From NCBI GenBank assembly GCA_017577615.1, contig PKRE01000003.1:62001-126000 (forward strand): 64,000 nucleotides of DNA, written 5' to 3'. The translations under genes were made by a program, and so were the position numbers. This DNA comes from Gammaproteobacteria bacterium (GTDB taxonomy: Bacteria; Pseudomonadota; Gammaproteobacteria; Steroidobacterales; Steroidobacteraceae). The notes beneath the pieces are model-generated. The model made no database searches. It was given only the letters and a program-made list of their open reading frames with translations, and had not been told where the DNA came from. Every line of letters begins with the position of its first letter. Within the stretch, counting starts at the first letter, position 1. Below, one piece after another: positions 25,360 through 34,306 of this stretch.

Positions 25360-26973
25360 ATGAATCCAGACGATGTATCTGCCGGACGACGTGCGCAAGC
25401 GTTATCGCAATTTCGTAGGCAAGGCACTGGACTCAGTCGCAGGACGGTTCCGTTGTCCCATTGGTTGTTGCTGCTTGCAGTCACGGTAAGCTGTCTTGCG
25501 GGCGCAGCAGCCTCGCGCTCTGCACAGGAAGCGAGCCAGCATCCGACCCGCTATCGCTTTGCGCCGAGCACCGTGCTGGAAATGGCGCAGAAGCTGGCCG
25601 CGCGCGACTATGCGGTCACGCGGATCCCGGAAAACTCACCCCTAGCGCAGCTCTCCTACGACCAGTACAGACTGATTCGTGTCAATCCAAAACAGGCGAT
25701 CTGGCGCAACGAGCAAGTGCCGTTCAGGCTCGAAGTCCTGCCGGCCGGTTTCCTGTTCACGCTGCCTGTGCGCGTGTCGGTCGTAGAGAGCGGAGTTGCT
25801 AGGGAGATCGTTCCGGAACAGACGATGTTCGAGCTCGATCCCAGCATCGCCAAGCTGCTAGGGAACACGCCCATTCCCTTGTCGGGTCTGCGCCTGCGAA
25901 CGCAGCTCAATTCGCGTTCGGCGTGGGACGAGTTCTTGTCGTTCCAAGGTGCTTCATACTTCCAGGCAATCCCGAGAGGAGGACACTATGGAGCGTCCGC
26001 GCGGGGACTGGCACTGCGTACAGCACATCCCCAGGGAGAAGAGTTTCCCGAGTTCACGCACTTCTGGGTCGAACGACCGTCGGCGAATGCTTCAGGCATT
26101 GTCGTACACGCGCTGCTCGATAGCCCGTCAACGACGGGCGCGTATCGCTTTTCGATCACACCCGGCGCCGAAACGATCATGGATGTCGACGTGACCCTGT
26201 TCCCGCGCGCGCCGTTGGAGGATGTCGGCATTGCACCGCTCACATCCATGTTCTTGTTCGACGAATCCGAGCGCATGCGGATCGACGACTACCGTGACGA
26301 GGTGCACAAGTCGGACGGTCTACAAATCGTTCTCGCCTCCGGTGAGCAAGTGTTCCGACCACTGCGCAACCCGACCCAGCTGCAGATCTCCGCGTTCACC
26401 TCGGTCGCTCCGAAGGCCTTCGGTCTGGTGCAGCGCTCGCGCCGCCTCTCTGACTTTCACGACCTCGACGCCATGTACGAACGCCGCCCGAGCGTCTGGA
26501 TCGAGCCGACAAGCGAATGGGGACCTGGCGAGCTGCAGCTGATTGAAATCCCGACGGACCTCGAGACCAACGACAATATCGTGACGATGTGGAAGCCGAA
26601 GGAAGTCATCCCGCCAGGTCAGCCCTGGCATACTTCCTATCGCATACGCTGGACCACTACGCCGCGCGTGCAACCGAGTCTCGGTCGCGTCACGGCGACA
26701 CGCACAGGTCCGACGCGCGATGGCAAGCGGCGCCTCTTCGTCGTCGATTTCGTTGGTGCGGGTCGCGACGTCGACGGCCTCGAGCTCGACATCGGCAGCT
26801 CCACCGGGCGCATCTCCAATGCCACCTTGCAACCGAACCGCCTGACGAAAGGCATCCGCGCCACGTTCGAGCTCGACCCGCAAAACGCCGACCTCGTGGA
26901 GCTGCGTATGCGCATCATGCGCGGTGATCGGCCCGTCACAGAGACATGGCTCTATAGATGGACGGCCACCTGA
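25360..26973 (+). CDS. opgG: Periplasmic glucan biosynthesis protein OpgG/MdoG
   Basis: The 537-residue protein of the MdoG family is a periplasmic protein needed to make and shape osmoregulated periplasmic glucans. After a long N-region comes SRRTVPLSHWLLLLAVTVSC, a signal peptide with a twin-arginine-like start. Typical OpgG segments follow: LSYDQYRLIRVNP, EFLSFQGASYFQAI, YGASARGLALRTA, EFTHFWVERP, PLTSMFLFDESER and SDGLQIVLASGEQ. The ATG has AGGAG 15 bases upstream, which is rather far, and no better start exists. It overlaps opgH by 16 bases. A Tat-type signal is commoner in OpgD, so OpgD is the alternative name. The link to opgH favours OpgG. Confidence 0.92.
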   Translation: MNPDDVSAGRRAQALSQFRRQGTGLSRRTVPLSHWLLLLAVTVSCLAGAAASRSAQEASQHPTRYRFAPSTVLEMAQKLAARDYAVTRIPENSPLAQLSYDQYRLIRVNPKQAIWRNEQVPFRLEVLPAGFLFTLPVRVSVVESGVAREIVPEQTMFELDPSIAKLLGNTPIPLSGLRLRTQLNSRSAWDEFLSFQGASYFQAIPRGGHYGASARGLALRTAHPQGEEFPEFTHFWVERPSANASGIVVHALLDSPSTTGAYRFSITPGAETIMDVDVTLFPRAPLEDVGIAPLTSMFLFDESERMRIDDYRDEVHKSDGLQIVLASGEQVFRPLRNPTQLQISAFTSVAPKAFGLVQRSRRLSDFHDLDAMYERRPSVWIEPTSEWGPGELQLIEIPTDLETNDNIVTMWKPKEVIPPGQPWHTSYRIRWTTTPRVQPSLGRVTATRTGPTRDGKRRLFVVDFVGAGRDVDGLELDIGSSTGRISNATLQPNRLTKGIRATFELDPQNADLVELRMRIMRGDRPVTETWLYRWTAT

Positions 26974-29072
26974 GCACAGCGCCGGAAAATCGCGAGCTGA
27001 TGCGCGGTGGCATGCCGGTCGAGCGACCGCTCGAGATGCCGGTGCAGGATTTTCGCCGAGCACCGACGAACGAACCGCTCGACGTGCCCGAAGCGCGCGT
27101 CGTCATCGCTCGCGCGCTCACGATCGGCGGCATGCTCGCCATCACCGTGTACGGGGTCCGGGAGATGCTGGCGATCGTCAGCGTGCAGGACATGACCGCC
27201 CTCCAGGGCGTCATGCTGTTCTTCTTTGCGGTCACGCTCGCGTGGATCGGCTTTGCTGCCTCGTCTGCGATCGCAGGTCTGCTCATTCCTGCATCCAAGC
27301 AGCCGAGCGCGTCCCTTGGGAACAGCCGTACCGCGTTGCTGATGCCGGTGTACAACGAGGATCCGGCACGCACCACTGCAACGCTGCAAGCGATGGCGGA
27401 AGATCTCGCGCGCATCGGCGCGGCCCAGCATTTCGAGATCGTCATCTTGTCGGACTCGACGCAAGTCGATGCTTGGATCGGCGAATCGCTCGCGGTCGAT
27501 CGCCTGCGACGCAACCTGCGCGACATCATGCCGGTATGGTATCGCCGACGCTGGCACAACACCGGACGCAAAGCCGGGAACATCGAAGAGTTCGTCAAGC
27601 GCTGGGGCGGGCGCTACGACTACATGATCGTGCTCGATGCCGACAGCTTGATGACTGCCGAGACGCTCGTCGAGCTGGTGCGGCGAATGCAAGCGGACCC
27701 GAAGCTCGGCATCCTGCAGACCGTCCCGCTGCTCATCGGCGGCACAAGTCTCTTTGCGCGCTTGCAGCAATTCGCGGGACGCGTCTACGGCGCGCTCATC
27801 GCGCGGGGTGTCGCGGCGTGGTCCGGCGACGAAGGGAATTACTGGGGCCACAATGCAATCATCCGAGTTGCAGCGTTCGCTCAAGCGTGTGGCCTGCCCC
27901 AGCTGCGCGGCCGGCGGCCCTTTGGTGGTCACGTGCTCTCGCACGACTTCGTAGAAGCAGCGCTCATCCGCCGCGCGGGCTGGAAGGTACGCATGGCAAG
28001 CGACTTGGAAGGCTCGTGGGAGGAAAGTCCGCCCTCCCTCATCGATATCGCCATTCGCGATCGGCGCTGGGCGCAGGGTAATCTTCAACACATCAAGGTC
28101 ATCGGCGCACGTGGCCTGACGCTCACCAATCGAGCGCATTTCCTGATCGGCATCATGAGCTACCTGTCCTCGCCCCTGTGGCTCATGCTGCTGCTCGTCG
28201 GCTTTGCGCTCACGCTACAAGCCTCCTTGATCCGCCCGGAGTATTTCTCGAGCGAATTTCAGCTCTTCCCGAACTGGCCGGTGTTCGACGCACCGCGCAT
28301 GACGAAGCTCTTCATCTTCACGATGATCGTGTTGTTCACCCCGAAGGTACTCGGCTGGCTGCGCGCTTTGTTCGTGTCGCGGGTCCGTAAGGGTTGCGGC
28401 GGAGTGATCGGGCTGACGGTGAGCACGCTCGTCGAAACGATCCTTTCGGCACTGTACGCACCCATCATGATGCTCGTGCAAACCCAGCATGTCGTGTCCA
28501 TCCTGGCTGGACGGGACTCCGGCTGGGGGCCGCAGCGGCGTCATGCAGCCACGGCGACGTGGCGCGAAGCCTGCAGTGTTCATTGGCCCCATGTCGCAAT
28601 CGGTCTCGTCTTCAGCATCGTCGCGTACCTCCTCTCACCGACGCTGCTGGCGTGGCTGTCCCCCGCGCTCGCGGGGCTACTCCTTGCCATCCCGCTTTCG
28701 AAGATGAGCGGCAGCGAGCCTGCCGGGCACATCCTGCGGCACCTCTCGTTGTTGCGCACGCCAGAGGAGCATCGGATGCCTGACCTGCAGCGCCGACGGA
28801 ACGAGCTGCTCAAGGATGCGCCGCCCTTGCCTCGCGAAGCGCTCAAGCTCCTCGCGCGCGACCGTCAAGCGATGCTCACACATATCGCTGGCAACTTGCC
28901 CCGTCCGCCGGAGGCGCGCGGTCATCCCGATCCACATCGGCTCACGGCCGAGCGCAAAGTGATGGATGCCAGGTCTCTGCACGAAGCGCTGAGCTGGCTC
29001 GGCCCCGCCGAGCGCGTGCACGTGGCAGGTGACCCGCGCTTGCTGGAGAGGTTGGCGGAGCTGCCCGATTGA
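26958..29072 (+). CDS. opgH: Glucan beta-1,2-glucosyltransferase OpgH/MdoH
   Basis: The 704-residue inner-membrane GT2 enzyme polymerises glucose from UDP-glucose into the OPG backbone and moves it across the membrane. Two membrane segments (about residues 55-75 and 85-108) precede the catalytic domain. That domain has TALLMPVYNEDPART, EIVILSDST, YMIVLDADSLMT (DXD), GGHVLSHDFVEAALI and the RDRRWAQGN acceptor motif. Several membrane helices follow (FLIGIMSYLSSPLWLMLL, LFIFTMIVLFTPKVL). The 5' end overlaps opgG by 16 bases, the usual coupled arrangement. Confidence 0.94.
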   Translation: MDGHLSTAPENRELMRGGMPVERPLEMPVQDFRRAPTNEPLDVPEARVVIARALTIGGMLAITVYGVREMLAIVSVQDMTALQGVMLFFFAVTLAWIGFAASSAIAGLLIPASKQPSASLGNSRTALLMPVYNEDPARTTATLQAMAEDLARIGAAQHFEIVILSDSTQVDAWIGESLAVDRLRRNLRDIMPVWYRRRWHNTGRKAGNIEEFVKRWGGRYDYMIVLDADSLMTAETLVELVRRMQADPKLGILQTVPLLIGGTSLFARLQQFAGRVYGALIARGVAAWSGDEGNYWGHNAIIRVAAFAQACGLPQLRGRRPFGGHVLSHDFVEAALIRRAGWKVRMASDLEGSWEESPPSLIDIAIRDRRWAQGNLQHIKVIGARGLTLTNRAHFLIGIMSYLSSPLWLMLLLVGFALTLQASLIRPEYFSSEFQLFPNWPVFDAPRMTKLFIFTMIVLFTPKVLGWLRALFVSRVRKGCGGVIGLTVSTLVETILSALYAPIMMLVQTQHVVSILAGRDSGWGPQRRHAATATWREACSVHWPHVAIGLVFSIVAYLLSPTLLAWLSPALAGLLLAIPLSKMSGSEPAGHILRHLSLLRTPEEHRMPDLQRRRNELLKDAPPLPREALKLLARDRQAMLTHIAGNLPRPPEARGHPDPHRLTAERKVMDARSLHEALSWLGPAERVHVAGDPRLLERLAELPD

Positions 29073-29275
29073 GCGCGGCTGCGGGTACCCCACAGCCTCC
29101 TTTGTCTACGTCCTGCTCGCCTGATGCCGCTCCAAGCAACACACCAAGGCGCCGCGCTGAGCGTCTCTCCATGATCTCGGTGAAGTGTCGTTGGCTCGTG
29201 TGGAACTCCGTGCACGCGCCACACATTCCACGGTGCAGCCGCTTCCAACCGACACTCACAGAAGAGGAGCTAGCC

Positions 29276-29902
29276 ATGGCACGAGCCACCCCGCAGAGAG
29301 TCAGCGACGTACCTCGGGACGCGATTGCGCTGCTGAAGCAAGATCATCGAATGGCGGAAGCGCTGTTCGAGCAGTTCGAGAAAGCCGATGAAGAAGAGCA
29401 GGCACAGCTCGCCGAGCGCATCTGCAACATGCTGAACGTGCACGCACAGATCGAGGAAGACATCCTGTATCCGACCGCCAAGGAGGCGTTCGAAGACGAA
29501 GAAGAGAGCGAGCTCGTTGCCGAGGCCGAGGTCGAGCACAGCACCGCCAAGGAGCTGATCGCCAAGATCGAGAGCATGACCCCCGGCGACGAAGCGTTTC
29601 GGCCGACCGTGAAAGTGCTGGGCGAGTACGTGAAGCACCACGTCAAGGAAGAAGAAAGTCAGCTCTTCCCAGCGCTCAAGCGCTTCAAGGTCGATCTGAA
29701 GGAGATGGGCACACGGCTCGCCGAGCGCAAGTTTGCCCTCATGGAGGAAATGGGGATCGAAGCGGAGGAAGCGCCGCCTCAGCGCAAGAAAACGCCGGCT
29801 CGCGCCACGACGCGCGCTGCAGCTTCAAAGGCGCGCCCAGCCCGTGCGTCGAGCGCTCGCAGCAAGTCTGCACGCAGCTCAGGCCGCACGGCGAGACACT
29901 GA
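29276..29902 (+). CDS. Hemerythrin-like protein with basic histone-like tail
   Basis: The ATG at 29276 follows GAGGAG and gives 208 residues. Residues 10-150 form an HHE hemerythrin domain. The metal-ligand pattern is visible as LLKQDHRMAEALFEQFEK, NVHAQIEEDILYP, AEVEHSTAKELI and YVKHHVKEEESQLFP. Such domains bind a di-iron centre and sense or scavenge O2, NO or oxidants. The last 45 residues are rich in Ala, Lys, Arg and Ser (KKTPARATTRAAASKARPA), like histone H1 or AlgP tails that bind DNA. The upstream in-frame extension to 29069 is unlikely to be translated. It is followed by a terminator hairpin. Confidence 0.85.
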   Translation: MARATPQRVSDVPRDAIALLKQDHRMAEALFEQFEKADEEEQAQLAERICNMLNVHAQIEEDILYPTAKEAFEDEEESELVAEAEVEHSTAKELIAKIESMTPGDEAFRPTVKVLGEYVKHHVKEEESQLFPALKRFKVDLKEMGTRLAERKFALMEEMGIEAEEAPPQRKKTPARATTRAAASKARPARASSARSKSARSSGRTARH

Positions 29903-29917
29903 TGCGTGTGCATGCGT

Positions 29918-29954
29918 CGCGGGTGCAAGAGCTCGTCCGGCCCCTGCACCCGCG
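29918..29954. terminator. Bidirectional terminator-like hairpin
   Basis: CGCGGGTGCA (29918-29927) pairs perfectly with TGCACCCGCG (29945-29954) across a 17-base loop. It lies in the 84-bp gap between the convergent ends of the hemerythrin gene and the hybrid kinase. No strong T-run follows. Confidence 0.5.
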
Positions 29955-29986
29955 CGCACGGACATCGACTGTGGCGTATCCGGGAA

Positions 29987-32900
29987 TCAGCTCGCGCCTG
30001 CTCGGGGAGCGTACTTCTGCAGCTGCTCATCCAGCTCCGTAGGATTCACCGGCTTGGTCATATAGCTGTCCATTCCAGCCGCGAGGCAGCGCTCGCGATC
30101 ACCGTTCAACGCGTGAGCGGTAAGCGCAATGATAGGAATCCGACCGCCGCGCACCGTCTCCCGGCGCCGGATCTCACGGGTTGCTTCCAGCCCGTCCAGC
30201 TCCGGCATTTGCACATCCATGAGAATGAGATCGAAGCGCTCCGCTTCGAACGCAGCCAAGGCGGCCCTTCCGGAATCGGCGATCACGACCTCGTGTCCGC
30301 GCTTGTGCAGGAGTCGCTTCATCACCATTTGATTGACGGGATTGTCCTCGGCGACCAGCACGCGCAAGCCTTGCGCCGCCCTGGGCTCATGATGGTGCCG
30401 GGCATCCTGCCGCGACCGTTGTCGCTCGAGCACCCGCCCGAGGGTTGCGTATAGATCACCTGCAAAGACAGGCTTGACGAGGCACGCATCCACATCGAGC
30501 CCTCGGGTGCTGGCACTGCCGTCGCGCTGCGTGCTCGCACGGACCATCGCGACGATTGGAATGTCGACGTCTCGCTCCCGCAGCGAACGAGCGAAAGTGG
30601 TCCAGTCCGCATTTGGCAAGTCCTGATCGACGAGCGCGATTGCACAAGGATTCCCGCGGGCGTGGCAATCCCCTATTCGCTCGAGCGCCTCGCTCGTGGT
30701 CGCTGCGAGAGCGGGCCGTGCGCCAGCCTGCGCAAGCCACCCGCCGAGGACACGCCGCAGCGCCTCGCTATCCTCGACCACGAGGACATCCACATCGCGC
30801 AGCGATGCGCCGCTATCCGCCTGCCGCTTCGCTTGCTCGATCGCGACAGGCAGGCACAGCGTGAAGTGCAACGCCTCGCTCCCCTCGGTCTGCTCCGTCC
30901 ACAAGCGCCCGTTCATCATCCCGATCAATCGGGACGAGATCGTCAGCGCAAGCTCGATGCCACTCCCGCTCGACTGCTCGGCTGAATCCTCGGCGACCGC
31001 ACATATTACCCGCCGTCCTTCGTGATAGGACAGGGCGCCACTGCTGATCACCGTGAATCGTAATGTCGCGCAGTGCGCGTCTCCTTCGAGCAAGCTGGCG
31101 CTGATGAGCGCCTCACGGCTTGGTGCAAACGCCCGCAGTGCCTCTTCCAGAAGGTTTGCGAAGATCTGCCGTACACGATTGCCGTCGCCAACAAGCATGC
31201 TCGGCACCTCCGGCGCGATGTCGAGCACGAGTTCCATCTCTTGCCGATGCGCCCGCGCGGCGAATGTCCTGACGACGGATTCCAGGATGTCGCGAATGTC
31301 GAAAGGATAAGACTCGAGCTCGAGCTTACCCGCCTCGATCTTCGAGAAATCCAAGATGTCGTTGATGATTCTGAGAAGACTGTCCCCGGATGCCTTGAGC
31401 GCCTGCACGTACTCTCGCTGCTCGCTCGTCAAATCAGTATCGAGACACAGCTCGGTCATGCCGATGATGCCATTGAGCGGCGTGCGTATCTCGTGGCTGA
31501 TATTCGCCAAGAACTCGCTCTTGGCGCGGTTGGCTGCATCTGCCGCCGCGCGCGCCTGCTCCAAGACGGCTTCAGCCTGCTTGTGCGCCGTGATGTCGTT
31601 CGACACTTCCAGAACATGGGTGGCGCGACCATCCTCTTCCAGCAATGGCCGCTTCACGCTGCGCAGCCACATGGTCTCCCCGCCATGAGTGATCCGCGAC
31701 TGCTCAGGAATCGTCTTCTCCCGACACTGCTCGAGAACCTCGCGATCGCTCTCTGCAATCGCCTGCGCTTCCTCGGCCGGTCGACCAAGCGCCTCGTGTG
31801 TCTTGCCGAGCAGCTCGTGCGGCTCTCGTCCGAGAGCCCGGGCGAAGGCGCGATTGACGAGCACGTAGCGTCCCGCACGGTCGCGCACAGAAATGAAATC
31901 GGGGCATAGATCGATGACTTGTCGCAAGAACGAGCGCTGTTGCTCGATCTGCGCAGCCTGCGTCTCGACTTGGCGGCGTAGCGTGCGCGCCCACAGCATC
32001 GCGGCAACGATCGACAGCGTTAGCAGCGCGATCGTCGGCCAGGCATGGCGCCACTTCCACCAAGGCGCGGCGTGCAAGACAGTGACATCATCGACCGATC
32101 TCAGCATGATTCGGAATGATTCCGGCACAGGATCGAAGCCACCTGTGAAACGGTCGAACAAGGGACGGCGCTGTACCGAGCAAATGCCAACGACGCGCAC
32201 GACACTGCCTTCGCGCAATTGCCCGAGCGGCACGCTACCTTCGAGCTCTGCGTTAAAGACAGTGTCTCCCGAGCGTAGCACCAGCGTTTGTTGCGCGGCG
32301 CTTTGCCCCTGGCTCACGAGTCGCCCTTCGATACTGACGAGCCGGTTGTCGAATCGGCCCGCCATCACTTCCTCCGGTGTCACGGCCTGAGGCACGAGCT
32401 CCTCGCGTCGTCCCAGGGGACGCACCATTGCATCGGCCAATACCGGGCCTTCCGTGCTCGGAGTCGGATAGCCGATTGCCTCGACAACATCGCCCACGAA
32501 CACCTCGGCTGAGCTCGCCTCGACTTGCACGCTTCCTGTCGGGTCCTCGACGAACAGTCGTCCGGGTGCGCGCAGCGTCACGATGCCGCTGACGAGCACA
32601 CGGCGACGGCTCGCATCGACGTCGGCCCTGAACTTCAGGAGCTCATCGATCGCCCGCGGAGTTTCGAGCTGCCCACGGTCCGGCGCCGGCTCGATCATGT
32701 GCAAGTCATCGAGAGAGTGCACGAAAATGCGATAGCCCGTGAGGACACCTCGTGCTGTGAACGACGTCGCCAACGCACCGCGCGCACGGACGCGCGCATC
32801 CACGAAGCGCTCGAGCTCTGCAGGATCGGCGGGCATCACGAGCAAGGCGCTGACCGTACCCAATTCCGTTTCGAGACCGAACTCGATCTGACCGTTGCGG

Positions 32901-34306
32901 TAAGCAAACGGTCGCACCCATCCTTCGAGCTCGACCCACTTGGAATCGTATACGCCGCTCGGCGCGCTTTCTGGGTCGACCTTCTGCGGCGTCGGTAAGC
33001 GCCCGCCGGGCAGTGCCTTGAACCACGGTTGCGCGATCACCGGCGCGAACTCGCCCGGTGCCGTTACACCGGTGATTTCCACCAGCTGCCCGGGCGCGAA
33101 GTCATCGAGCCTTTGACCCCAGGCATCGACCCAGATACCTGCATCGCCGGCCTGCAGAAACAGAAAGCGATTCACGTAGTGAACGGAGGTCAGAACACCC
33201 CTGACACGGACCGGTAAGCCTTGTGCAGCTTCCTCGTGATCGAGGCCACGAATGACTTCGATTGCTTGAATCTGCGGTGCGATGGCCGTCGGCTGCGACA
33301 TGGTGGGCGTTCGCACAACCGTCGCGCGCTCGAGAACCACGTTCCAGCGCTGACGTGTCGGCCAACCGGTCGCTCGCACCATGTCGCCCACCGCCACGCT
33401 CTGCGGAAACGCGCTCTGTACCGGCAGCAACAGGCCTCCGCTGTCGAGCAGCAGCGTGTCGTCGGGTTCGATCGCCACGATGCGACCTTCGACACTGACG
33501 CGATGCCCTTCGGCGAGCCATCGCTCAGATGTGTGCAATTCATGCGCTGTAACAGACGCCGCCGCTGTGGGCGCGCCAGCCACCCTGACGAGGTCGCTCG
33601 GCGATCCCACCCAAAGGTGAGGCGCGAATGTTTCTGCGATGTGATCGAGCTCGAGCTGCAACGCACCGCGCACGATGACGCGTGTGTCGATGAGCGAACC
33701 AACATCGATGCCGCCAGCATCGAGCACGGTCGCACTCATACGCTTACCGCCATCCCCGAGCTCGAGCGACAACCGCTCGCCTTCGAGGTGTACATGGCGC
33801 ACGACGCCACTGGTCTCGATACGTCGCCCCTCGACTTGCTGGTTGCCGCGCAGGAGCTCCGCGATTGTCAGAATCTGCGCCTGCGGCAACGGACCACTGC
33901 GGCGGCGGGTGACCGCCAAATCCGCAAAGCCAATGCTGCGCAACCCGATGGCTGCGTCATATTCCTGCGCCAGCCGCGCGCGCAGCTTGATCACATCGCC
34001 AGCCCGCGGCAGCGGGCCATCGCTTGCGATGCGCATTCCCGCAACCGCATCCTGGAAATAAAACGCCTTTGCCACTGGATCGACGAACGTCACGGTGCCG
34101 TCGAGCTCCACCGGATCGCCGCGCCGCAGACGCTTCAGATCGTTGATCGACAACCGATCGGCACCGACGAGCGATACGCTCGAGGTGTAAACGAGCGGCC
34201 AAGCAAGCGCGAGCGCAGCTAGCGCCAGCACGAGCATGACGATGAATATCCTGAACCGCTCGCCAGTAACCCAATCCTTTGGGAGATCACGACTGAACAC
34301 GTTCAA
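29987..34306 (-). CDS. Hybrid sensor protein with OB-like ectodomain and degenerate ATPase domain
   Basis: The 1439-residue protein has two membrane helices (about 20-45 and 760-780) flanking a periplasmic part made of seven OB-like repeats. A PAS domain follows (about 800-905), then a HisKA region with ISHEIRTPLNG (His938). The HATPase region appears decayed. The N-box reads NLLEEALRAF instead of NLxxNAxKF, no DTGIGIP G1 box is present, and G2 reads GSGIELALTIS. Two receiver domains end the protein (phospho-acceptors in IALVDQDLPN and LILMDVQMPELDG). The TTG at 34306 overlaps the upstream paralogue's stop, and a GTG at 34300 is an alternative. It may work as a heterodimer partner or phosphorelay scaffold for the intact paralogue rather than as an autonomous kinase. 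Confidence 0.85.
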   Translation of the reverse strand: MNVFSRDLPKDWVTGERFRIFIVMLVLALAALALAWPLVYTSSVSLVGADRLSINDLKRLRRGDPVELDGTVTFVDPVAKAFYFQDAVAGMRIASDGPLPRAGDVIKLRARLAQEYDAAIGLRSIGFADLAVTRRRSGPLPQAQILTIAELLRGNQQVEGRRIETSGVVRHVHLEGERLSLELGDGGKRMSATVLDAGGIDVGSLIDTRVIVRGALQLELDHIAETFAPHLWVGSPSDLVRVAGAPTAAASVTAHELHTSERWLAEGHRVSVEGRIVAIEPDDTLLLDSGGLLLPVQSAFPQSVAVGDMVRATGWPTRQRWNVVLERATVVRTPTMSQPTAIAPQIQAIEVIRGLDHEEAAQGLPVRVRGVLTSVHYVNRFLFLQAGDAGIWVDAWGQRLDDFAPGQLVEITGVTAPGEFAPVIAQPWFKALPGGRLPTPQKVDPESAPSGVYDSKWVELEGWVRPFAYRNGQIEFGLETELGTVSALLVMPADPAELERFVDARVRARGALATSFTARGVLTGYRIFVHSLDDLHMIEPAPDRGQLETPRAIDELLKFRADVDASRRRVLVSGIVTLRAPGRLFVEDPTGSVQVEASSAEVFVGDVVEAIGYPTPSTEGPVLADAMVRPLGRREELVPQAVTPEEVMAGRFDNRLVSIEGRLVSQGQSAAQQTLVLRSGDTVFNAELEGSVPLGQLREGSVVRVVGICSVQRRPLFDRFTGGFDPVPESFRIMLRSVDDVTVLHAAPWWKWRHAWPTIALLTLSIVAAMLWARTLRRQVETQAAQIEQQRSFLRQVIDLCPDFISVRDRAGRYVLVNRAFARALGREPHELLGKTHEALGRPAEEAQAIAESDREVLEQCREKTIPEQSRITHGGETMWLRSVKRPLLEEDGRATHVLEVSNDITAHKQAEAVLEQARAAADAANRAKSEFLANISHEIRTPLNGIIGMTELCLDTDLTSEQREYVQALKASGDSLLRIINDILDFSKIEAGKLELESYPFDIRDILESVVRTFAARAHRQEMELVLDIAPEVPSMLVGDGNRVRQIFANLLEEALRAFAPSREALISASLLEGDAHCATLRFTVISSGALSYHEGRRVICAVAEDSAEQSSGSGIELALTISSRLIGMMNGRLWTEQTEGSEALHFTLCLPVAIEQAKRQADSGASLRDVDVLVVEDSEALRRVLGGWLAQAGARPALAATTSEALERIGDCHARGNPCAIALVDQDLPNADWTTFARSLRERDVDIPIVAMVRASTQRDGSASTRGLDVDACLVKPVFAGDLYATLGRVLERQRSRQDARHHHEPRAAQGLRVLVAEDNPVNQMVMKRLLHKRGHEVVIADSGRAALAAFEAERFDLILMDVQMPELDGLEATREIRRRETVRGGRIPIIALTAHALNGDRERCLAAGMDSYMTKPVNPTELDEQLQKYAPRAGAS

